NCBI RefSeq assembly: GCF_003667575.1
Contig: NZ_RCUY01000005.1
Location: 620,001 to 684,000, forward strand
Reading direction: 5' to 3'
Source of the DNA: Mycetocola lacteus
Lineage (GTDB): Bacteria > Actinomycetota > Actinomycetes > Actinomycetales > Microbacteriaceae
DNA: 64,000 bases
The notes beneath the pieces were generated by a model. The model saw only the letters and a list, made by a program, of their open reading frames with translations. It did not search any database and was not told the DNA's origin. Made by a program: the position numbers and the translations under genes. Position 1 is the first letter of the stretch, and every line of letters starts with the position of its first letter. This document shows positions 1-9,810 of the stretch, in pieces.

Positions 1-110
1 CCATGAACCTCGCTGAGATCATAAAAATCGGCGGCGACCAGCGCCAGGATGAAAGGCAATTCATCGTCACCTGTAACCGCTATCCATCCGTGATTCGTCT
101 TCTGTTGCAT
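1..110 (-). CDS. Partial gene of unknown function (N-terminus only)
   Basis: An ATG at 110 on the minus strand has a strong GGGAGG ribosome binding site about eight bases upstream and opens a frame that runs off the left edge (36 codons, beginning MQQKTNHGWIAV). The visible part is acidic and shows no recognisable domain. It lies 68 bases downstream of the secreted-protein gene at 179-772 on the same strand, so the two are probably co-transcribed. Too little is present to assign a function. An accessory or immunity partner of the upstream secreted protein is possible but is pure inference. Confidence 0.55.
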   Translation of the reverse strand, partial: MQQKTNHGWIAVTGDDELPFILALVAADFYDLSEVH

Positions 111-178
111 TGGTCGTTCCCTCCCGAGTCATGTTGCGACCACCGCTCCCTCGGAGCCCAACGGCCAAAAACCGCTGG

Positions 179-772
179 CTAGTTTGCAACGGGGCCCTTA
201 GAAACGCAGATTCCACCGTTGTTCAGGAACACGGTGCCGGAGGCACTACCGCTTTGCCCACCGCCGTCAAGGGTTCCCGTTGCGCTCCAGCTTCGTCCAC
301 CCCAGGGCGCGATCCCCGAGTGATCTCGAAGCTCCGGACCGGAGGTGGTCGTGAAGAAGAGACTCCAGGTGTGGGTGAGTGCGAACCCTGCCGACGCGTT
401 GATGTAGTACCCGGTCTCGTAGCCCCTGCCCGAACTGGTCCAGTAGAGGTAGGAGTATCCGCAGGTATCCCGCACGGTGTTGTACGTGGAAGCCTTTCCC
501 TGATTCGCTTCGCCCAGTCGAAAATCGCTGGGGCAGAGGCTCGGCGGGGAGTTTTGCGGTATCGAACACTTATAGCCGTTTATATCCGTCCGTACTTCGA
601 ATCCGTGGGCGGCGGCTACGACGGTATCAAATCCGACAAGCCCGAGTGGTTCCGGAGATCGTTTGGTCTCGGTCGCATTAGCGCTCCCCACCGCGCCCAA
701 CGCGACCAGAGATGCAATCCCGACGACGGCGATAACACCTCGAATACTCTTGCTCATGCTGTGTACATTCAT
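179..772 (-). CDS. Secreted protein of unknown function
   Basis: A 197-residue protein starting at the ATG at 772, chosen because GGAG lies six bases upstream; the longer TTG start at 784 lacks such a site. Residues 1 to about 34 form a Sec signal peptide: a short basic stretch, a hydrophobic core VIAVVGIASLVALGAVG, then an Ala-X-Ala-like end. The mature part is small, rich in Gly, Ser, Thr and aromatic residues, and has four cysteines (in YKC, SLC, DTC and GIC) that could form two disulfides outside the cell. I recognise no family. It is followed by the partial gene at 1-110. A long leader (about 460 bases) precedes it. It could be a bacteriocin-like or wall-associated protein; nothing in the sequence settles this. 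Confidence 0.6.
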   Translation of the reverse strand: MNVHSMSKSIRGVIAVVGIASLVALGAVGSANATETKRSPEPLGLVGFDTVVAAAHGFEVRTDINGYKCSIPQNSPPSLCPSDFRLGEANQGKASTYNTVRDTCGYSYLYWTSSGRGYETGYYINASAGFALTHTWSLFFTTTSGPELRDHSGIAPWGGRSWSATGTLDGGGQSGSASGTVFLNNGGICVSKGPVAN

Positions 773-784
773 TTTGAGCTCCAA

Positions 785-1247
785 TCAGCTTCAGGTCATG
801 TGCGAAGCCTCCAACTACAGGGGTTGAGACACAAGCAAAATCGGAGCGCTGCTCGAGACTTCTCCGGACACGGCGGTGGTAACTCAGCTTCACGCCGAAC
901 TACACGGCCGCTCGATCGGGGAACCTAGGGACGATTTCAGGCGCAAATACTCCCCGAATGTGAAGCCACGTTCATTCATATGTCAGTACCACGGTGATGC
1001 TTTCTCGCGGGAATTGAAATCCCGATCCCCATTGATATCCAAGGGGAGGCCGGGCGTCTCGATCAACACGCGGATCGAGAACCGAAGTCGACTTTGTCAG
1101 TACAAGCATTAGCCCGGAGCAAGATGATCTGAGCGCTACCGTGACGGCATCATTATCCGAGCGATAACCGGATTTATCATTGGGCCCCCGGGGGCCATTA
1201 AATTCTTGACCGAACGGAATGAAGGACCCCTAGGACAAGAGAAAACG
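785..1247. other. Non-coding stretch between secreted protein and infB terminator
   Basis: About 460 bases without a convincing gene. The open frames here lack ribosome binding sites and protein-like composition. It is somewhat poorer in G+C than its surroundings and contains a 14-base G/C palindrome near 1183-1196. It probably holds the promoter of the secreted-protein gene at 179-772, which I could not place. Confidence 0.4.
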
Positions 1248-1286
1248 ACTCCGCCCCCGGCACCAGAAGGTGCCGGGGGCGGAGCC
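1248..1286 (-). terminator. Intrinsic terminator of the nusA-ylxR-infB operon
   Basis: A perfect 16-base-pair G/C stem (1249-1264 with 1269-1284) and a four-base loop, followed on the minus strand by CGTTTTC. It lies about 20 bases after the infB stop codon. Confidence 0.9.
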
Positions 1287-1306
1287 GTATGGGTCAGCCT
1301 GCGGGA

Positions 1307-4174
1307 TTAGACGCGGGGCTTCTCCTTCATCTCGGTGGTCTCGATCTCGTCACCGATCTGAATGTCGTTGAACTTGCCCAGACCGATACCAGCCTCGAAG
1401 TCCGTGCGGACCTCGGTGACATCGTCCTTGAAGCGACGCAGCGACTCGATGGCCAGGTTGTCGCCCACCACGACGCCGTCGCGGATAACGCGAGCCTTGG
1501 CGTTTCGGGTGATCGTACCGGAGCGAACGATAACACCAGCGATGTTTCCGAACTTGGAGGAGCGGAAGACCTCGCGGATCTCGGCCACACCGGACTGGAC
1601 CTCTTCGTACTCGGGCTTGAGCATACCCTTCAGCGAGTTCTCTACGTCCTCGAGGGCGTTGTAGATCACCGAGTAGAAGCGGATGTCAACACCCTCACGA
1701 GCTGCACGCTCGCGGGCCTTGGTGTCCGGACGGACGTTGAAGCCGATGATGATCGCGTTGTCGATGGTCGCCAGGTTGACGTCCGACTCGGTGACCGCAC
1801 CCACACCACGGTGGATGATGCGCAGCTGCACGCTCTCATCAACCTCGATCTTGAGCAGCGACTCTTCCAGGGCCTCAACGGCACCGGAAACGTCACCCTT
1901 GATGATGAGGTTGAGCGACTCGACCTTGCCCTCTTCGAGTGCACGGGTGAAGTCTTCCAGGCTGATGCGCTTGCGAGCCTTGGCCAGCTGAGCGTTACGC
2001 TCGGCGGCTTCACGCTTCTCGGCGATCTGACGGGCGGTACGGTCCTCCTCGGTGACGATGAAGGTGTCACCGGCGCGCGGAACGCTGGAGAGACCCTGCA
2101 CCTGCACCGGACGCGAGGGACCGGCCTCGGCAACGGCGTTGCCGTTCTCGTCGGCCATGGCACGAACGCGACCGTAGGCGGTACCGGCAACGATGGCGTC
2201 ACCGATGCGCAGGGTACCGGACTGGATCAGCACGGTAGCAACCGAACCACGACCCTTGTCCAGCTTGGCCTCGATGGCCACACCGCGGGCGTCCTTGTTC
2301 GGGTTCGCACGCATGTCCAGGCCGGCGTCTGCGGTGAGCAGAACGGCGTCCAGCAGGTCGGTGATACCGATGTTCTTGCGAGCCGAGACGTCGACGAACA
2401 TGACGTCTCCACCGTACTCTTCGGAAACCAGGCCGTACTCGGTCAGCTGCTGACGCACCTTGGCCGAGTTGGCGCCGTCCTTATCGATCTTGTTCACCGC
2501 GACCACGATCGGCACGTTCGCTGCCTGGGCGTGGTTCAGGGCCTCAACGGTCTGCGGCATGATGCCGTCGTCCGCCGCGACCACGAGGATCGCGATGTCG
2601 GTGACCTGAGCACCACGGGCACGCATGGCGGTGAACGCCTCGTGACCCGGGGTGTCGATGAAGGTGATCTTACGTTCGATGCCCTCGTGGGTGGTCTGCA
2701 CCTGGTACGCACCGATGTGCTGGGTGATTCCACCGGCCTCGCCCTTACCCACATCCGCGTTGCGGATGGCGTCAAGCAGGCTGGTCTTACCGTGGTCAAC
2801 GTGACCCATGACGGTCACAACCGGCGGACGCGCCTCGAGCATGTCCTCGGTCTCGGCCTCCAGCTCGCCGTCCAGGTCGATGTCGAAGCCGTCGAGCAGC
2901 TCGCGGTCCTCGTCCTCGGGGGAAACCATCTGAATCTTGTAGCCGAGCTCGGAACCGAGCACGTCGAAGGTGGCCTCATCCAGCGACTCGGTCGCGGTTG
3001 CCATCTCACCGAGGTGGAACAGCACCGTGACGAGGTTACCGGGCTGAACCGGGAAACCGGTCAGGGCCTCAATCTTGTCGGCGAAGTCGGCGATCGATGC
3101 ACCGCGGCGCAGACGGATCGGGGTCGATCCGTCACCACGGGGAACCGAGACACCACCGAGCGACGGGGCTTCCCGCAGCTCGAATTCTGCCCGCTTCGTC
3201 CGCTTCGACTTCCGTGCCTTGCTCTTGCCGCCACCGCGACCGAACGCACCGGCAGTACCACCACCGGGACCACGGCCACGACCGCCACCGCCACCGGGAC
3301 GGGGGCCGCTAAAGCCACCACCGGGACGCTGGAAACCACCGGCTGCGGGAGCACCCGCACCGGCACCAGCACCGGCACCGCCGGGACGCTGGAAGCCACC
3401 GGGACGACCCGCGCCGCCACCGGGACGCTGGAATCCGCCACCGGCACCGCCGGGACGACCGGCACCACCCGGACGCGGAGCGCCGGGACGCGGCGAACCG
3501 GGACGGGGTGCCTGCGGGCGCGGAGCCTGCGGACGGGGAATGTTGCCGGGGGTGGGTCGCTGACCCATACCCTGCGAGGAAGCGAACGGGTTGTTACCCG
3601 GACGCGGGGTGCCCGCGGGGCGAGGAGGCTGCTGCCCCATGCCCTGCGAGGAGGCAAACGGGTTGTTACCCGGACGCGGAGCGCCGGGCTTCGCCGCGGA
3701 ACCGGGGGTCGCGGGCTTGGCCGCGGCGGGCTTGGCAGCACCGGGCTTCGCCGAGGCGGGCTTAGCCTCTGCGGCGGGCTTGGCAGCCGCCGGCTTGGCG
3801 GCAGCCGGAGCTGCCGGGGCAGCAGCGGCGGGCTTCGCGGCAGCGGGCTTCGCGGTGGCAGGCTTTGCCGCGGCGGGCTTCGCGGCCGCGGGCTTTGCCG
3901 CACCGGGGGTTGCCGCGGGGGCGGCAGCCGGGGTTGCGGGCTTCGCGGCGGCAGGCTTGGTGCCCGCGGCCGGAGCCGGAGTTGCTGCGGGTGCGGACGC
4001 ACCGGCGGCACCATCGGCGATGAGTGCCTCGCGCAGCTTACGTACTACGGGGGGTTCAATCGTCGAGGACGGGGACTTGACGAACTCGCCAAGCTCCTTA
4101 AGCTTTGCAAGGGCTACCTTGCTGTCCACGTTCAGCTCTGCAGCGATTTCGTGCACGCGCTGTTTTACAGCCAC
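1307..4174 (-). CDS. infB: Translation initiation factor IF-2
   Basis: A 955-residue GTPase that brings initiator fMet-tRNA to the 30S subunit in the cytoplasm. Residues 1 to about 52 are the IF2_N domain ([20 protein letters not shown]). Residues about 55-330 are a long low-complexity linker, first Ala/Pro/Lys repeats, then Gly/Arg/Pro-rich. The G domain has G1 GHVDHGKT at 457-464, G3 DTPGHEAF and G4 NKID, followed by the two beta-barrel domains and the IF2/IF3-like fold. The length is typical for actinobacteria. The GTG start at 4174 has GGAGAGAA directly upstream. The gene follows ylxR by 85 bases. The usual downstream neighbour rbfA is absent; a terminator follows instead. Confidence 0.98.
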   Translation of the reverse strand: MAVKQRVHEIAAELNVDSKVALAKLKELGEFVKSPSSTIEPPVVRKLREALIADGAAGASAPAATPAPAAGTKPAAAKPATPAAAPAATPGAAKPAAAKPAAAKPATAKPAAAKPAAAAPAAPAAAKPAAAKPAAEAKPASAKPGAAKPAAAKPATPGSAAKPGAPRPGNNPFASSQGMGQQPPRPAGTPRPGNNPFASSQGMGQRPTPGNIPRPQAPRPQAPRPGSPRPGAPRPGGAGRPGGAGGGFQRPGGGAGRPGGFQRPGGAGAGAGAGAPAAGGFQRPGGGFSGPRPGGGGGRGRGPGGGTAGAFGRGGGKSKARKSKRTKRAEFELREAPSLGGVSVPRGDGSTPIRLRRGASIADFADKIEALTGFPVQPGNLVTVLFHLGEMATATESLDEATFDVLGSELGYKIQMVSPEDEDRELLDGFDIDLDGELEAETEDMLEARPPVVTVMGHVDHGKTSLLDAIRNADVGKGEAGGITQHIGAYQVQTTHEGIERKITFIDTPGHEAFTAMRARGAQVTDIAILVVAADDGIMPQTVEALNHAQAANVPIVVAVNKIDKDGANSAKVRQQLTEYGLVSEEYGGDVMFVDVSARKNIGITDLLDAVLLTADAGLDMRANPNKDARGVAIEAKLDKGRGSVATVLIQSGTLRIGDAIVAGTAYGRVRAMADENGNAVAEAGPSRPVQVQGLSSVPRAGDTFIVTEEDRTARQIAEKREAAERNAQLAKARKRISLEDFTRALEEGKVESLNLIIKGDVSGAVEALEESLLKIEVDESVQLRIIHRGVGAVTESDVNLATIDNAIIIGFNVRPDTKARERAAREGVDIRFYSVIYNALEDVENSLKGMLKPEYEEVQSGVAEIREVFRSSKFGNIAGVIVRSGTITRNAKARVIRDGVVVGDNLAIESLRRFKDDVTEVRTDFEAGIGLGKFNDIQIGDEIETTEMKEKPRV

Positions 4175-4181
4175 TTCTCTC

Positions 4182-4203
4182 CTGTCTGGGCCTGCCCAGA
4201 CAG
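4182..4203 (-). promoter_or_regulatory. Hairpin abutting the infB ribosome binding site
   Basis: A perfect nine-base-pair inverted repeat (CTGTCTGGG / CCCAGACAG, four-base loop) lies immediately upstream of the GGAGAG ribosome binding site of infB. Folding could shield the site from, or present it to, the ribosome. No regulatory role is demonstrated. Confidence 0.4.
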
Positions 4204-4259
4204 TGGGCAGACCATTAGTAACGGACGGGTCTCATTTCGAGCCGCTCATTAGTTGTCCA

Positions 4260-4505
4260 TTAGCCATTCAGCCTGTTCTCTAGGGTTTGCACGTCCAGCA
4301 CTCCGGTGAATCGCAGCGCCCGGCCGAAGGCCCGTCGCTTGATTGCCGTACCGAAGCACTGCAGTGTTGGATGCACCCAGGCTCCACGTCCGGGGAGCGA
4401 TGCAGTCTCGTCGACAACCACCGCATTTCCCCGCAGCACAACCCTCAACAGGGAGGATCGCGCGGCGCGAGTACGGCATCCAACGCACGTTCTAACGGCT
4501 TCCAT
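4260..4505 (-). CDS. ylxR: YlxR family RNA-binding protein (DUF448)
   Basis: A small basic protein (81 residues from the ATG at 4505) between nusA and infB, its conserved position. The family hallmarks RTCVGCR near the N-terminus and GRGAWVHP in the middle are present. I chose the ATG at 4505 because AGGGGG lies four bases upstream and homologues begin ME.VRTC; a frame extension to 4532 has its ribosome binding site too close. The family has been implicated in RNA binding and in modulating RNase P or transcription in other bacteria. Here it is presumably co-translated with NusA and IF-2. Confidence 0.93.
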   Translation of the reverse strand: MEAVRTCVGCRTRAARSSLLRVVLRGNAVVVDETASLPGRGAWVHPTLQCFGTAIKRRAFGRALRFTGVLDVQTLENRLNG

Positions 4506-4558
4506 CTTACCCCCTTTGTGGGTTCTCGCCATTCCTCGGCGATTCGCGCTCGGCGAAG

Positions 4559-4589
4559 ATCGCGGCGCCCGATGTTCGAGCGCCGCGAT
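4559..4589 (-). promoter_or_regulatory. Hairpin in the nusA-ylxR intergenic region
   Basis: A ten-base-pair stem (ATCGCGGCGC / GCGCCGCGAT, eleven-base loop) lies directly after the nusA stop codon. It has no T-run, so it is more likely an mRNA-processing or stabilising structure than a full terminator. Confidence 0.35.
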
Positions 4590-4599
4590 TTAGCCGTGG

Positions 4600-5589
4600 T
4601 TATTCGCCTTCGAGAATGCTGTCGGGCTGAATATCGATCTTGGCACCGGTCAGCTTGGCGGCGAGTCGTGCGTTCTGACCCTCCTTGCCGATGGCCAGCG
4701 ACAGCTGGAAGTCGGGAACCAGGGCGCGAACGGCCTTGATCGACTCATCCAGGATGAAGGCGCTGGACACCTTCGCCGGGGACAGCGCGTTCGACACGAA
4801 GGTCGGCAGGTTCGGCGAGTAGTCGACGATGTCGATCTTCTCGTTGCCCAGCTCCTCGTTGACGGCGCGCACACGGCGACCCATCTCACCGATGCAGGCA
4901 CCCTTGGCGTTGATCGAGGAGTCGGTGGCGCGCACGGCGATCTTGGTGCGGTGACCGGCTTCGCGGGCTAGCGAGACGATCTCGACCAGGCCGTTGGCGA
5001 TCTCGGGAACCTCGAGTGCAAACAGCTTGCGCACGAGGCCCGGGTGGGTCCGCGACACGGTGATCTGCGGGCCCTTGGTGCCCTTGGCCACGGCGGTCAC
5101 GTAGACACGGATGCGGCGACCGTGCGAGTAGTCCTCGCCGGGAACCTGCTCCTCGGGGGGCAGGATCGCCTCGACGGTGCCGAGGTCGATGTGGATCATC
5201 TTGGGGTTCGGGCCCTGCTGGATGACACCGGCAACGATGTCTCCCTCGCGGTCCTTGAACTCGCCCAGCACGCCGTCATCGGCGATGTCGCGCAGACGCT
5301 GGGTAATCACCTGCTTGGCCGCATAGGCGGCGATACGGCCGAAGTCGTCGAGGTCAGCCTCGGACTCGCCGATGATCTCGCCCTCTTCGTCCAGCTCGTG
5401 CAGCAGCACGGCGACGTGGCCGGTCTTGCGGTCCAGGTGGACGCGCGCCGAGGGTTCGGCCTGGCCCTCCTGGGTGACGTGCTTCAGGTAGGCCGTGAGG
5501 ATGGCCTGCTCAATAATCCCCGCCAGTTCATCAAACGGGATTTCGGTTTCCCGCTCGGTCAGTTTCAACACACTGAGGTCGATATCCAT
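4600..5589 (-). CDS. nusA: Transcription termination/antitermination factor NusA
   Basis: A 329-residue cytoplasmic RNA-polymerase-associated factor that modulates pausing, intrinsic termination and antitermination. The N-terminal polymerase-binding domain covers residues 1 to about 125 and includes the start [14 protein letters not shown]. An S1 domain follows ([20 protein letters not shown]), then two KH domains ([34 protein letters not shown]; ending [13 protein letters not shown]). There is no C-terminal acidic repeat, as usual outside gamma-proteobacteria. The ATG at 5589 follows AGGAGG by six bases. rimP, often immediately upstream in bacteria, is not found here; an FAD oxidase gene takes its place. 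Confidence 0.97.
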   Translation of the reverse strand: MDIDLSVLKLTERETEIPFDELAGIIEQAILTAYLKHVTQEGQAEPSARVHLDRKTGHVAVLLHELDEEGEIIGESEADLDDFGRIAAYAAKQVITQRLRDIADDGVLGEFKDREGDIVAGVIQQGPNPKMIHIDLGTVEAILPPEEQVPGEDYSHGRRIRVYVTAVAKGTKGPQITVSRTHPGLVRKLFALEVPEIANGLVEIVSLAREAGHRTKIAVRATDSSINAKGACIGEMGRRVRAVNEELGNEKIDIVDYSPNLPTFVSNALSPAKVSSAFILDESIKAVRALVPDFQLSLAIGKEGQNARLAAKLTGAKIDIQPDSILEGE

Positions 5590-5734
5590 CGGAGGCCTCC
5601 TCTATATTCAGCTACACAAAACCCTGCGCTCTGGCGCGGGGTCGATCTATAACCGTACCGGATTTTTGGCCGCTTCGTCACCTCGAACGCCGCGAATTCC
5701 CCAAGTCTGGGCGAACTCTAGGCGATGGGGATGG

Positions 5735-7297
5735 CTAGCCGAGCTGCCAGGCGGGGAAAACCCCGCGCGGGTCGACGCTCGCGCGGATCTTCTTCAGCCG
5801 GGCCGCGTTGTCGCCAAAGTAGGCGGTGGCCGGGTTTTCGATGCCCGCGTCGGGGTAGTTGACGTAGGCTCCGGGGCCCCAGGCCGGGGTCGTGACCGCC
5901 CGCAGCGATCGGACCGCACTGCGGTAGGGATCGGGGTTCGCGCCGTCGGCAAAGTTTGCCGTGTACTGGGCGCTGAACAGCGCGCCGCGGTGTCCAAACG
6001 CGGTCGCATCGGCACCGAGGGCGTTGGCCTGGCCGCCGAGCGCGTCGAAGGAGAACCCGCCCTCGGTCACCCCCGCCACCTTTCCCACGGCCTCGGTGGC
6101 CTGGATCAGCGCGGTGATCTCCGTGGCAGAGAGCGCCCGGGTTGCGATCCCCGAGGTTGCGGCAAACGAGGTGCGGGTGAGCTTGCCACCCGGGCCCGAG
6201 ACGCACTGCGCGGCGGTGGATCCGGCGCAGCCCGCATAGCGCATCATCGCATCGAGATAGCCGTGCCGGGTTGCCTGGTTACGGGTGGGCGCGGGGACCC
6301 GACTCAGCAGGCCGGCGAGGGCCGCGGTGTGTCCACCATTCGGCCCGATCCAGGTGCCCGAAACACTCAGCGAAGCCCCGCCCGGATGCGTGGATCCGGT
6401 CAGCAGCTTGAGCGTGGACCACAGCTGCGGATCCGCCTGCGGGGCCCACTCCTGCCAGGCGGCGATGACCGCCGGAGCGTTGCGGGCATCCCAGGAGAGG
6501 AAGTACATGGTGACCTCGGGCGCGGGCTTGGTGTTCAGGTGGAACGCGGTAACCACGCCGAGCAGGCCACCGCCCCCGCCGCGGCAGGCCCAGAAGATGT
6601 CGGGATCGGTGTTGGCATCCACGGTGCGGGTCTTTCCATCCGGGGTCACGATCTCGATCGCCGCCACCTGATCGCTGGTGAGTCCAAACGCGCGGGCGAG
6701 CACACCCACTCCCCCGCCCAGCGCGAGGCCGCCGATGCCCACCGAGCCGCAGCTGCCGCCGCCGATGGCCCGGCCCGCCGCCGCGAGCTTCTCGTAGACC
6801 AGCGCGAGGGGCGCGCCGGCACCGATGCGGGCGACACCGGTACCCGGATCCACCTCGACCGAGTTCAGCCCGTGGACGTTGATCACCAGTTCCTCGGGCA
6901 GACCGGTGTTTCCGCCGCCCCCGCTGGACCAGCCCGCATAGTTGTGGCCGCCCGAACGGGTCGCGACGTGCAGCCCCGAGGCGGCGGCGAAGCTCACCGC
7001 GGTGGCCACGTCGGCGGCGTCCTGGGCGCGCACAATCGCCGGCGGCGCGGCCCCGTCGTATACGGGAATCTCGGTGGGCACGGCGGCCCGATACGCCTCG
7101 CTGCCGGGGCGCAGCAGCCGGTCGCCGAGGCTCTGAGCCAGCGCGTCCCAGTCCGGAGGTCCGGCCGAGACCGAGGGTGAGGGTGACGGGCTCGGGAGAA
7201 TGCTCGGCGATCCACTCGGGCCGGGATTTTTCACCGGCGCACATCCGGCGAGCGCCAGCGCACCCAGAATCAGAAAGTGACGACGCTCCAGTTCCAT
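5735..7297 (-). CDS. Lipoprotein FAD-linked oxidase, berberine bridge enzyme type
   Basis: A 520-residue flavoprotein predicted to be exported and lipid-anchored (lipobox LALAGC, Cys19, then a Pro/Ser-rich linker). The FAD_binding_4 (PCMH) domain holds RSGGHNY with His118, the usual 8-alpha-histidyl attachment residue, and GSCGSVGIGG with Cys183 where bicovalent family members carry the 6-S-cysteinyl link. Both covalent sites are therefore present. The C-terminal BBE domain ends AYFGDNAARLKK...DPRGVFPAW. The family oxidises sugars, oligosaccharides or alkaloid-like alcohols with O2. Given the alpha-galactoside genes next door a carbohydrate substrate is plausible, but this is inference. The ATG at 7297 is preferred over a GTG at 7321 because GAGGGGGGAG lies six bases upstream. 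Confidence 0.85.
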   Translation of the reverse strand: MELERRHFLILGALALAGCAPVKNPGPSGSPSILPSPSPSPSVSAGPPDWDALAQSLGDRLLRPGSEAYRAAVPTEIPVYDGAAPPAIVRAQDAADVATAVSFAAASGLHVATRSGGHNYAGWSSGGGGNTGLPEELVINVHGLNSVEVDPGTGVARIGAGAPLALVYEKLAAAGRAIGGGSCGSVGIGGLALGGGVGVLARAFGLTSDQVAAIEIVTPDGKTRTVDANTDPDIFWACRGGGGGLLGVVTAFHLNTKPAPEVTMYFLSWDARNAPAVIAAWQEWAPQADPQLWSTLKLLTGSTHPGGASLSVSGTWIGPNGGHTAALAGLLSRVPAPTRNQATRHGYLDAMMRYAGCAGSTAAQCVSGPGGKLTRTSFAATSGIATRALSATEITALIQATEAVGKVAGVTEGGFSFDALGGQANALGADATAFGHRGALFSAQYTANFADGANPDPYRSAVRSLRAVTTPAWGPGAYVNYPDAGIENPATAYFGDNAARLKKIRASVDPRGVFPAWQLG

Positions 7298-7501
7298 CCG
7301 GCGCTCCCCCCTCGATATCACTCAGTTTGTAGCTGTCGTCAGGCTATCCCTAACTAGGCCGCCGCGCGGGAATTTCGAGAGGTCCAATCATCAACTTCTC
7401 CAGGTATTCAGTCGAGCGATGCATATTGCCCGGCCGGTGCAATGCGGTTTTATGGCCCCACCCCCGAAGTGTTCGGGGCGACAACGACGTCAGGAGAATG
7501 C

Positions 7502-9610
7502 ATGTCCTTACAGCGCTTATTGGGGATTGGCGCCGCCGCGATACTGGGTATCGCCGCCGCTACCTCCGCGGCCCTTCCCGCGCAGGCGGCCCCGGCCGAA
7601 CCCGCGACCTCCAGCTCGTATCATCAGCCGAGCACCCCACCCGTTTTGGGTGCCACCCCCTACCAGGGTTGGAACACCTACTTCGGTCTGGGTGGGGATT
7701 TCACCACCGATAAGGTCATCGAGGTGGCCGATTTTCTGAACTCCAGCGGCCTCGCCAAGGCCGGCTACAACATCGTGTGGCTGGATGGCGGCTGGCAGGC
7801 CGACACCCCGCGCGGTGCCGACGGACAACTGCAGGGGGATGCCGCCCGCTTCCCCGGCGGAATGAAGGCCGTGGCCGATGCGATCCACGCCCGCGGACTC
7901 AAGGCCGGTATCTACACCGACGCCGGTCCGTTCATGCCCGAGCACTGCGGCCTGGGGAGCTACGGTCACTATCAGACCGATGCCGACACCATCGCCGCCT
8001 GGGGGTATGACGCGGTCAAGGTCGACTTCCTATGTGGCATCGCCGCCGACCTGGATCCGCAGACCGTCTACACCGAGTTCGCGACCGCGCTGCGCAACAA
8101 CGCCAGCGGACGCGACATCATCCTGAACATCTGCAACCCGGTCACCTCCCCCGACTGGGGCAACTACCCCGAGTCCCAGCAGTCCACCCACACCTGGAGC
8201 TACGCCCCGGCGATCGCCCAGTCCTGGCGGACCTACACCGACGTGGGCTTTGTGGGCAAGATCACCTACCGCGACGTGCTGCGTAACTTCGACGCCAACG
8301 CCGCCCATCCCGAAGTTGCCGGTCCCGGTCACTTCAACGACCCCGACTATCTGGGACCCCAGCTGGGCCTCTCCGATGAGGAGTTCCGTTCACAGATGGC
8401 GCTGTGGTCCCTGGCTGCCGCCCCGCTGGTGATCGGCAGCGACCCGCGCACCTTCACCCCCGAGACCCTGGCGACGCTGACCAATAAGGATCTGCTGGCC
8501 ATCAACCAGGACCGTCTCGGCAAGCAGGCCACCCGCGTGGGTGCGGCCGGCAACACCGAGACCTGGGTGAAGCCGCTGGCCGATGGTTCGGTGGCCGTGG
8601 GGCTGGTCAACCGCACCGACGCCCCGGTGAGCATCTCGACCACCACCTCGGCCGTGGGCCTCTCGTCGAAGCGGGTCACCGTGAAGGACGCCTGGACCCA
8701 CACCACCACCGAAGCAAACGGAACCCTGCGTGCCTCGGTGCCTGCCCGCGGCGTCGCGGTCCTGGTGGTGAAGAAGGCTACCGGCGTGCCGCAGAGTGCC
8801 CGCGTGGTCGCCGATACCCCGGCGATCACCGCGATCAACGGCCAGCCGGTTCCCGCCAGCGGAGACGTGCTGACCTCGGCCGGCGCGACCCTCACCGGCA
8901 CCGTGACCCTGCACAACGACGGCACGATCCCCGTGGTCTCTCCCCAGGTCTCGTTCACGGCACCCAACGGCTGGAGCGCAAGCGTGGTCGGATCGCAGCC
9001 CGCGCTGATCAAGGCCGGAAAGAGCGTGGATGTGAAGGTCAAGTTTGTGGTGCCCGCCGGTGCCAGCAACGGCAGCGTCTCGCTGGGCACCTCGGTGCGC
9101 TACATCGGCGTGCGAGGCAAGACCACCGCCAACGCCCCGGCCCTCGGTGTGACCGTGGCCCCGGCCCCGCCGACCGGCACCGACCAGCCGCTCTCGGCTC
9201 ACCCGTGGATCTCGGCCACCAGCGGATGGCTCTCGCCGAGCGTGGATGCCAGCGTGGGCGGGGGCAGCCCGCTGAAGATCGCCGGAACCACCTACCCGAC
9301 CGGCCTCGGTGTGGCCAGCCCCTCGGACATCCGCTACTACCTCGGCGGCACCGCCACCCGGCTGACCGGCGTGGTGGGGGTGGATGACGTGGTCAACAAC
9401 GTCGGACCCGACGGTGGCACGGTGACCTTCTCACTGATCGCCGACGGACAGACCATCTGGGACAGCGGTACCGTGACCCGCGGCCACGCGATCCCGTTTG
9501 ATGTCTCCCTCACCGGGGTGCGCGACCTGACCCTGCACGTGGGCGACGCCGGTGACGGCGGCTACAACGACCGCGCCGACTGGGCCAACCTGAAGATCAG
9601 CGCCCACTAG
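7502..9610 (+). CDS. Secreted alpha-galactosidase, GH27, with NPCBM domain
   Basis: A 702-residue enzyme from the ATG at 7502, preceded by AGGAG. A signal peptide (about 31 residues, ending AALPAQAAPA) indicates export. The GH27 barrel starts with TPYQGWNTYFGLGGDF; the nucleophile Asp is in AVKVDFLCG (about residue 175) and the acid/base Asp in GHFNDPD (about 280). A C-terminal beta domain follows, then a NEW3-type domain (about residues 450-560) and an NPCBM carbohydrate-binding domain (about 570-702, from SAHPWISATSGW). It should release terminal alpha-1,6-galactose from raffinose-family oligosaccharides or galactomannan outside the cell. It stands alone on the plus strand, convergent with the intracellular GH36 operon. 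Confidence 0.93.
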   Translation: MSLQRLLGIGAAAILGIAAATSAALPAQAAPAEPATSSSYHQPSTPPVLGATPYQGWNTYFGLGGDFTTDKVIEVADFLNSSGLAKAGYNIVWLDGGWQADTPRGADGQLQGDAARFPGGMKAVADAIHARGLKAGIYTDAGPFMPEHCGLGSYGHYQTDADTIAAWGYDAVKVDFLCGIAADLDPQTVYTEFATALRNNASGRDIILNICNPVTSPDWGNYPESQQSTHTWSYAPAIAQSWRTYTDVGFVGKITYRDVLRNFDANAAHPEVAGPGHFNDPDYLGPQLGLSDEEFRSQMALWSLAAAPLVIGSDPRTFTPETLATLTNKDLLAINQDRLGKQATRVGAAGNTETWVKPLADGSVAVGLVNRTDAPVSISTTTSAVGLSSKRVTVKDAWTHTTTEANGTLRASVPARGVAVLVVKKATGVPQSARVVADTPAITAINGQPVPASGDVLTSAGATLTGTVTLHNDGTIPVVSPQVSFTAPNGWSASVVGSQPALIKAGKSVDVKVKFVVPAGASNGSVSLGTSVRYIGVRGKTTANAPALGVTVAPAPPTGTDQPLSAHPWISATSGWLSPSVDASVGGGSPLKIAGTTYPTGLGVASPSDIRYYLGGTATRLTGVVGVDDVVNNVGPDGGTVTFSLIADGQTIWDSGTVTRGHAIPFDVSLTGVRDLTLHVGDAGDGGYNDRADWANLKISAH

Positions 9611-9630
9611 CCTCGATCCGAGACCCCCTA

Positions 9631-9675
9631 AGGCCGGGCCGCGGCGCGCATCCACTGCGCGTCGCGGCCCGGCTG
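9631..9675 (+). terminator. Hairpin terminator after the GH27 gene
   Basis: An eleven-base-pair G/C stem (GCCGGGCCGCG, 9633-9643, with 9663-9673) plus an inner GCGC pairing. It lies about 23 bases after the stop codon. No T-run follows, so termination may depend on other factors. Confidence 0.55.
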
Positions 9676-9750
9676 TATGTATGTATGTGACGATGCGTGT
9701 GTGCGGTGCGTGTGTGCGATGCGTGTTTGCGATGCGTGTTTGGCCCCGGG
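9673..9750. repeat. Degenerate G/T-rich short tandem repeats
   Basis: Three copies of TGTA, then four or five copies of a degenerate 11-12-base unit close to GATGCGTGTTTGC, in non-coding DNA between two convergent genes. Confidence 0.7.
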
Positions 9751-9810
9751 CTTGGAGTGCGGGCCGGGTACCCACTCGCTTTTTAACGCATGGGCATTTT
9801 GAATCGTCAT

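Noticed and set aside
1289-4252. A 987-codon open frame on the plus strand, opposite infB
   Set aside because: It is antisense to a certain gene. High G+C content at third codon positions keeps the opposite frame open; its translation is low-complexity and has no ribosome binding site or domain.
5495-7180. A 561-codon frame opposite the flavin oxidase gene
   Set aside because: Antisense to a gene with clear FAD-binding motifs; the product is Arg/Gly-rich with no domain.
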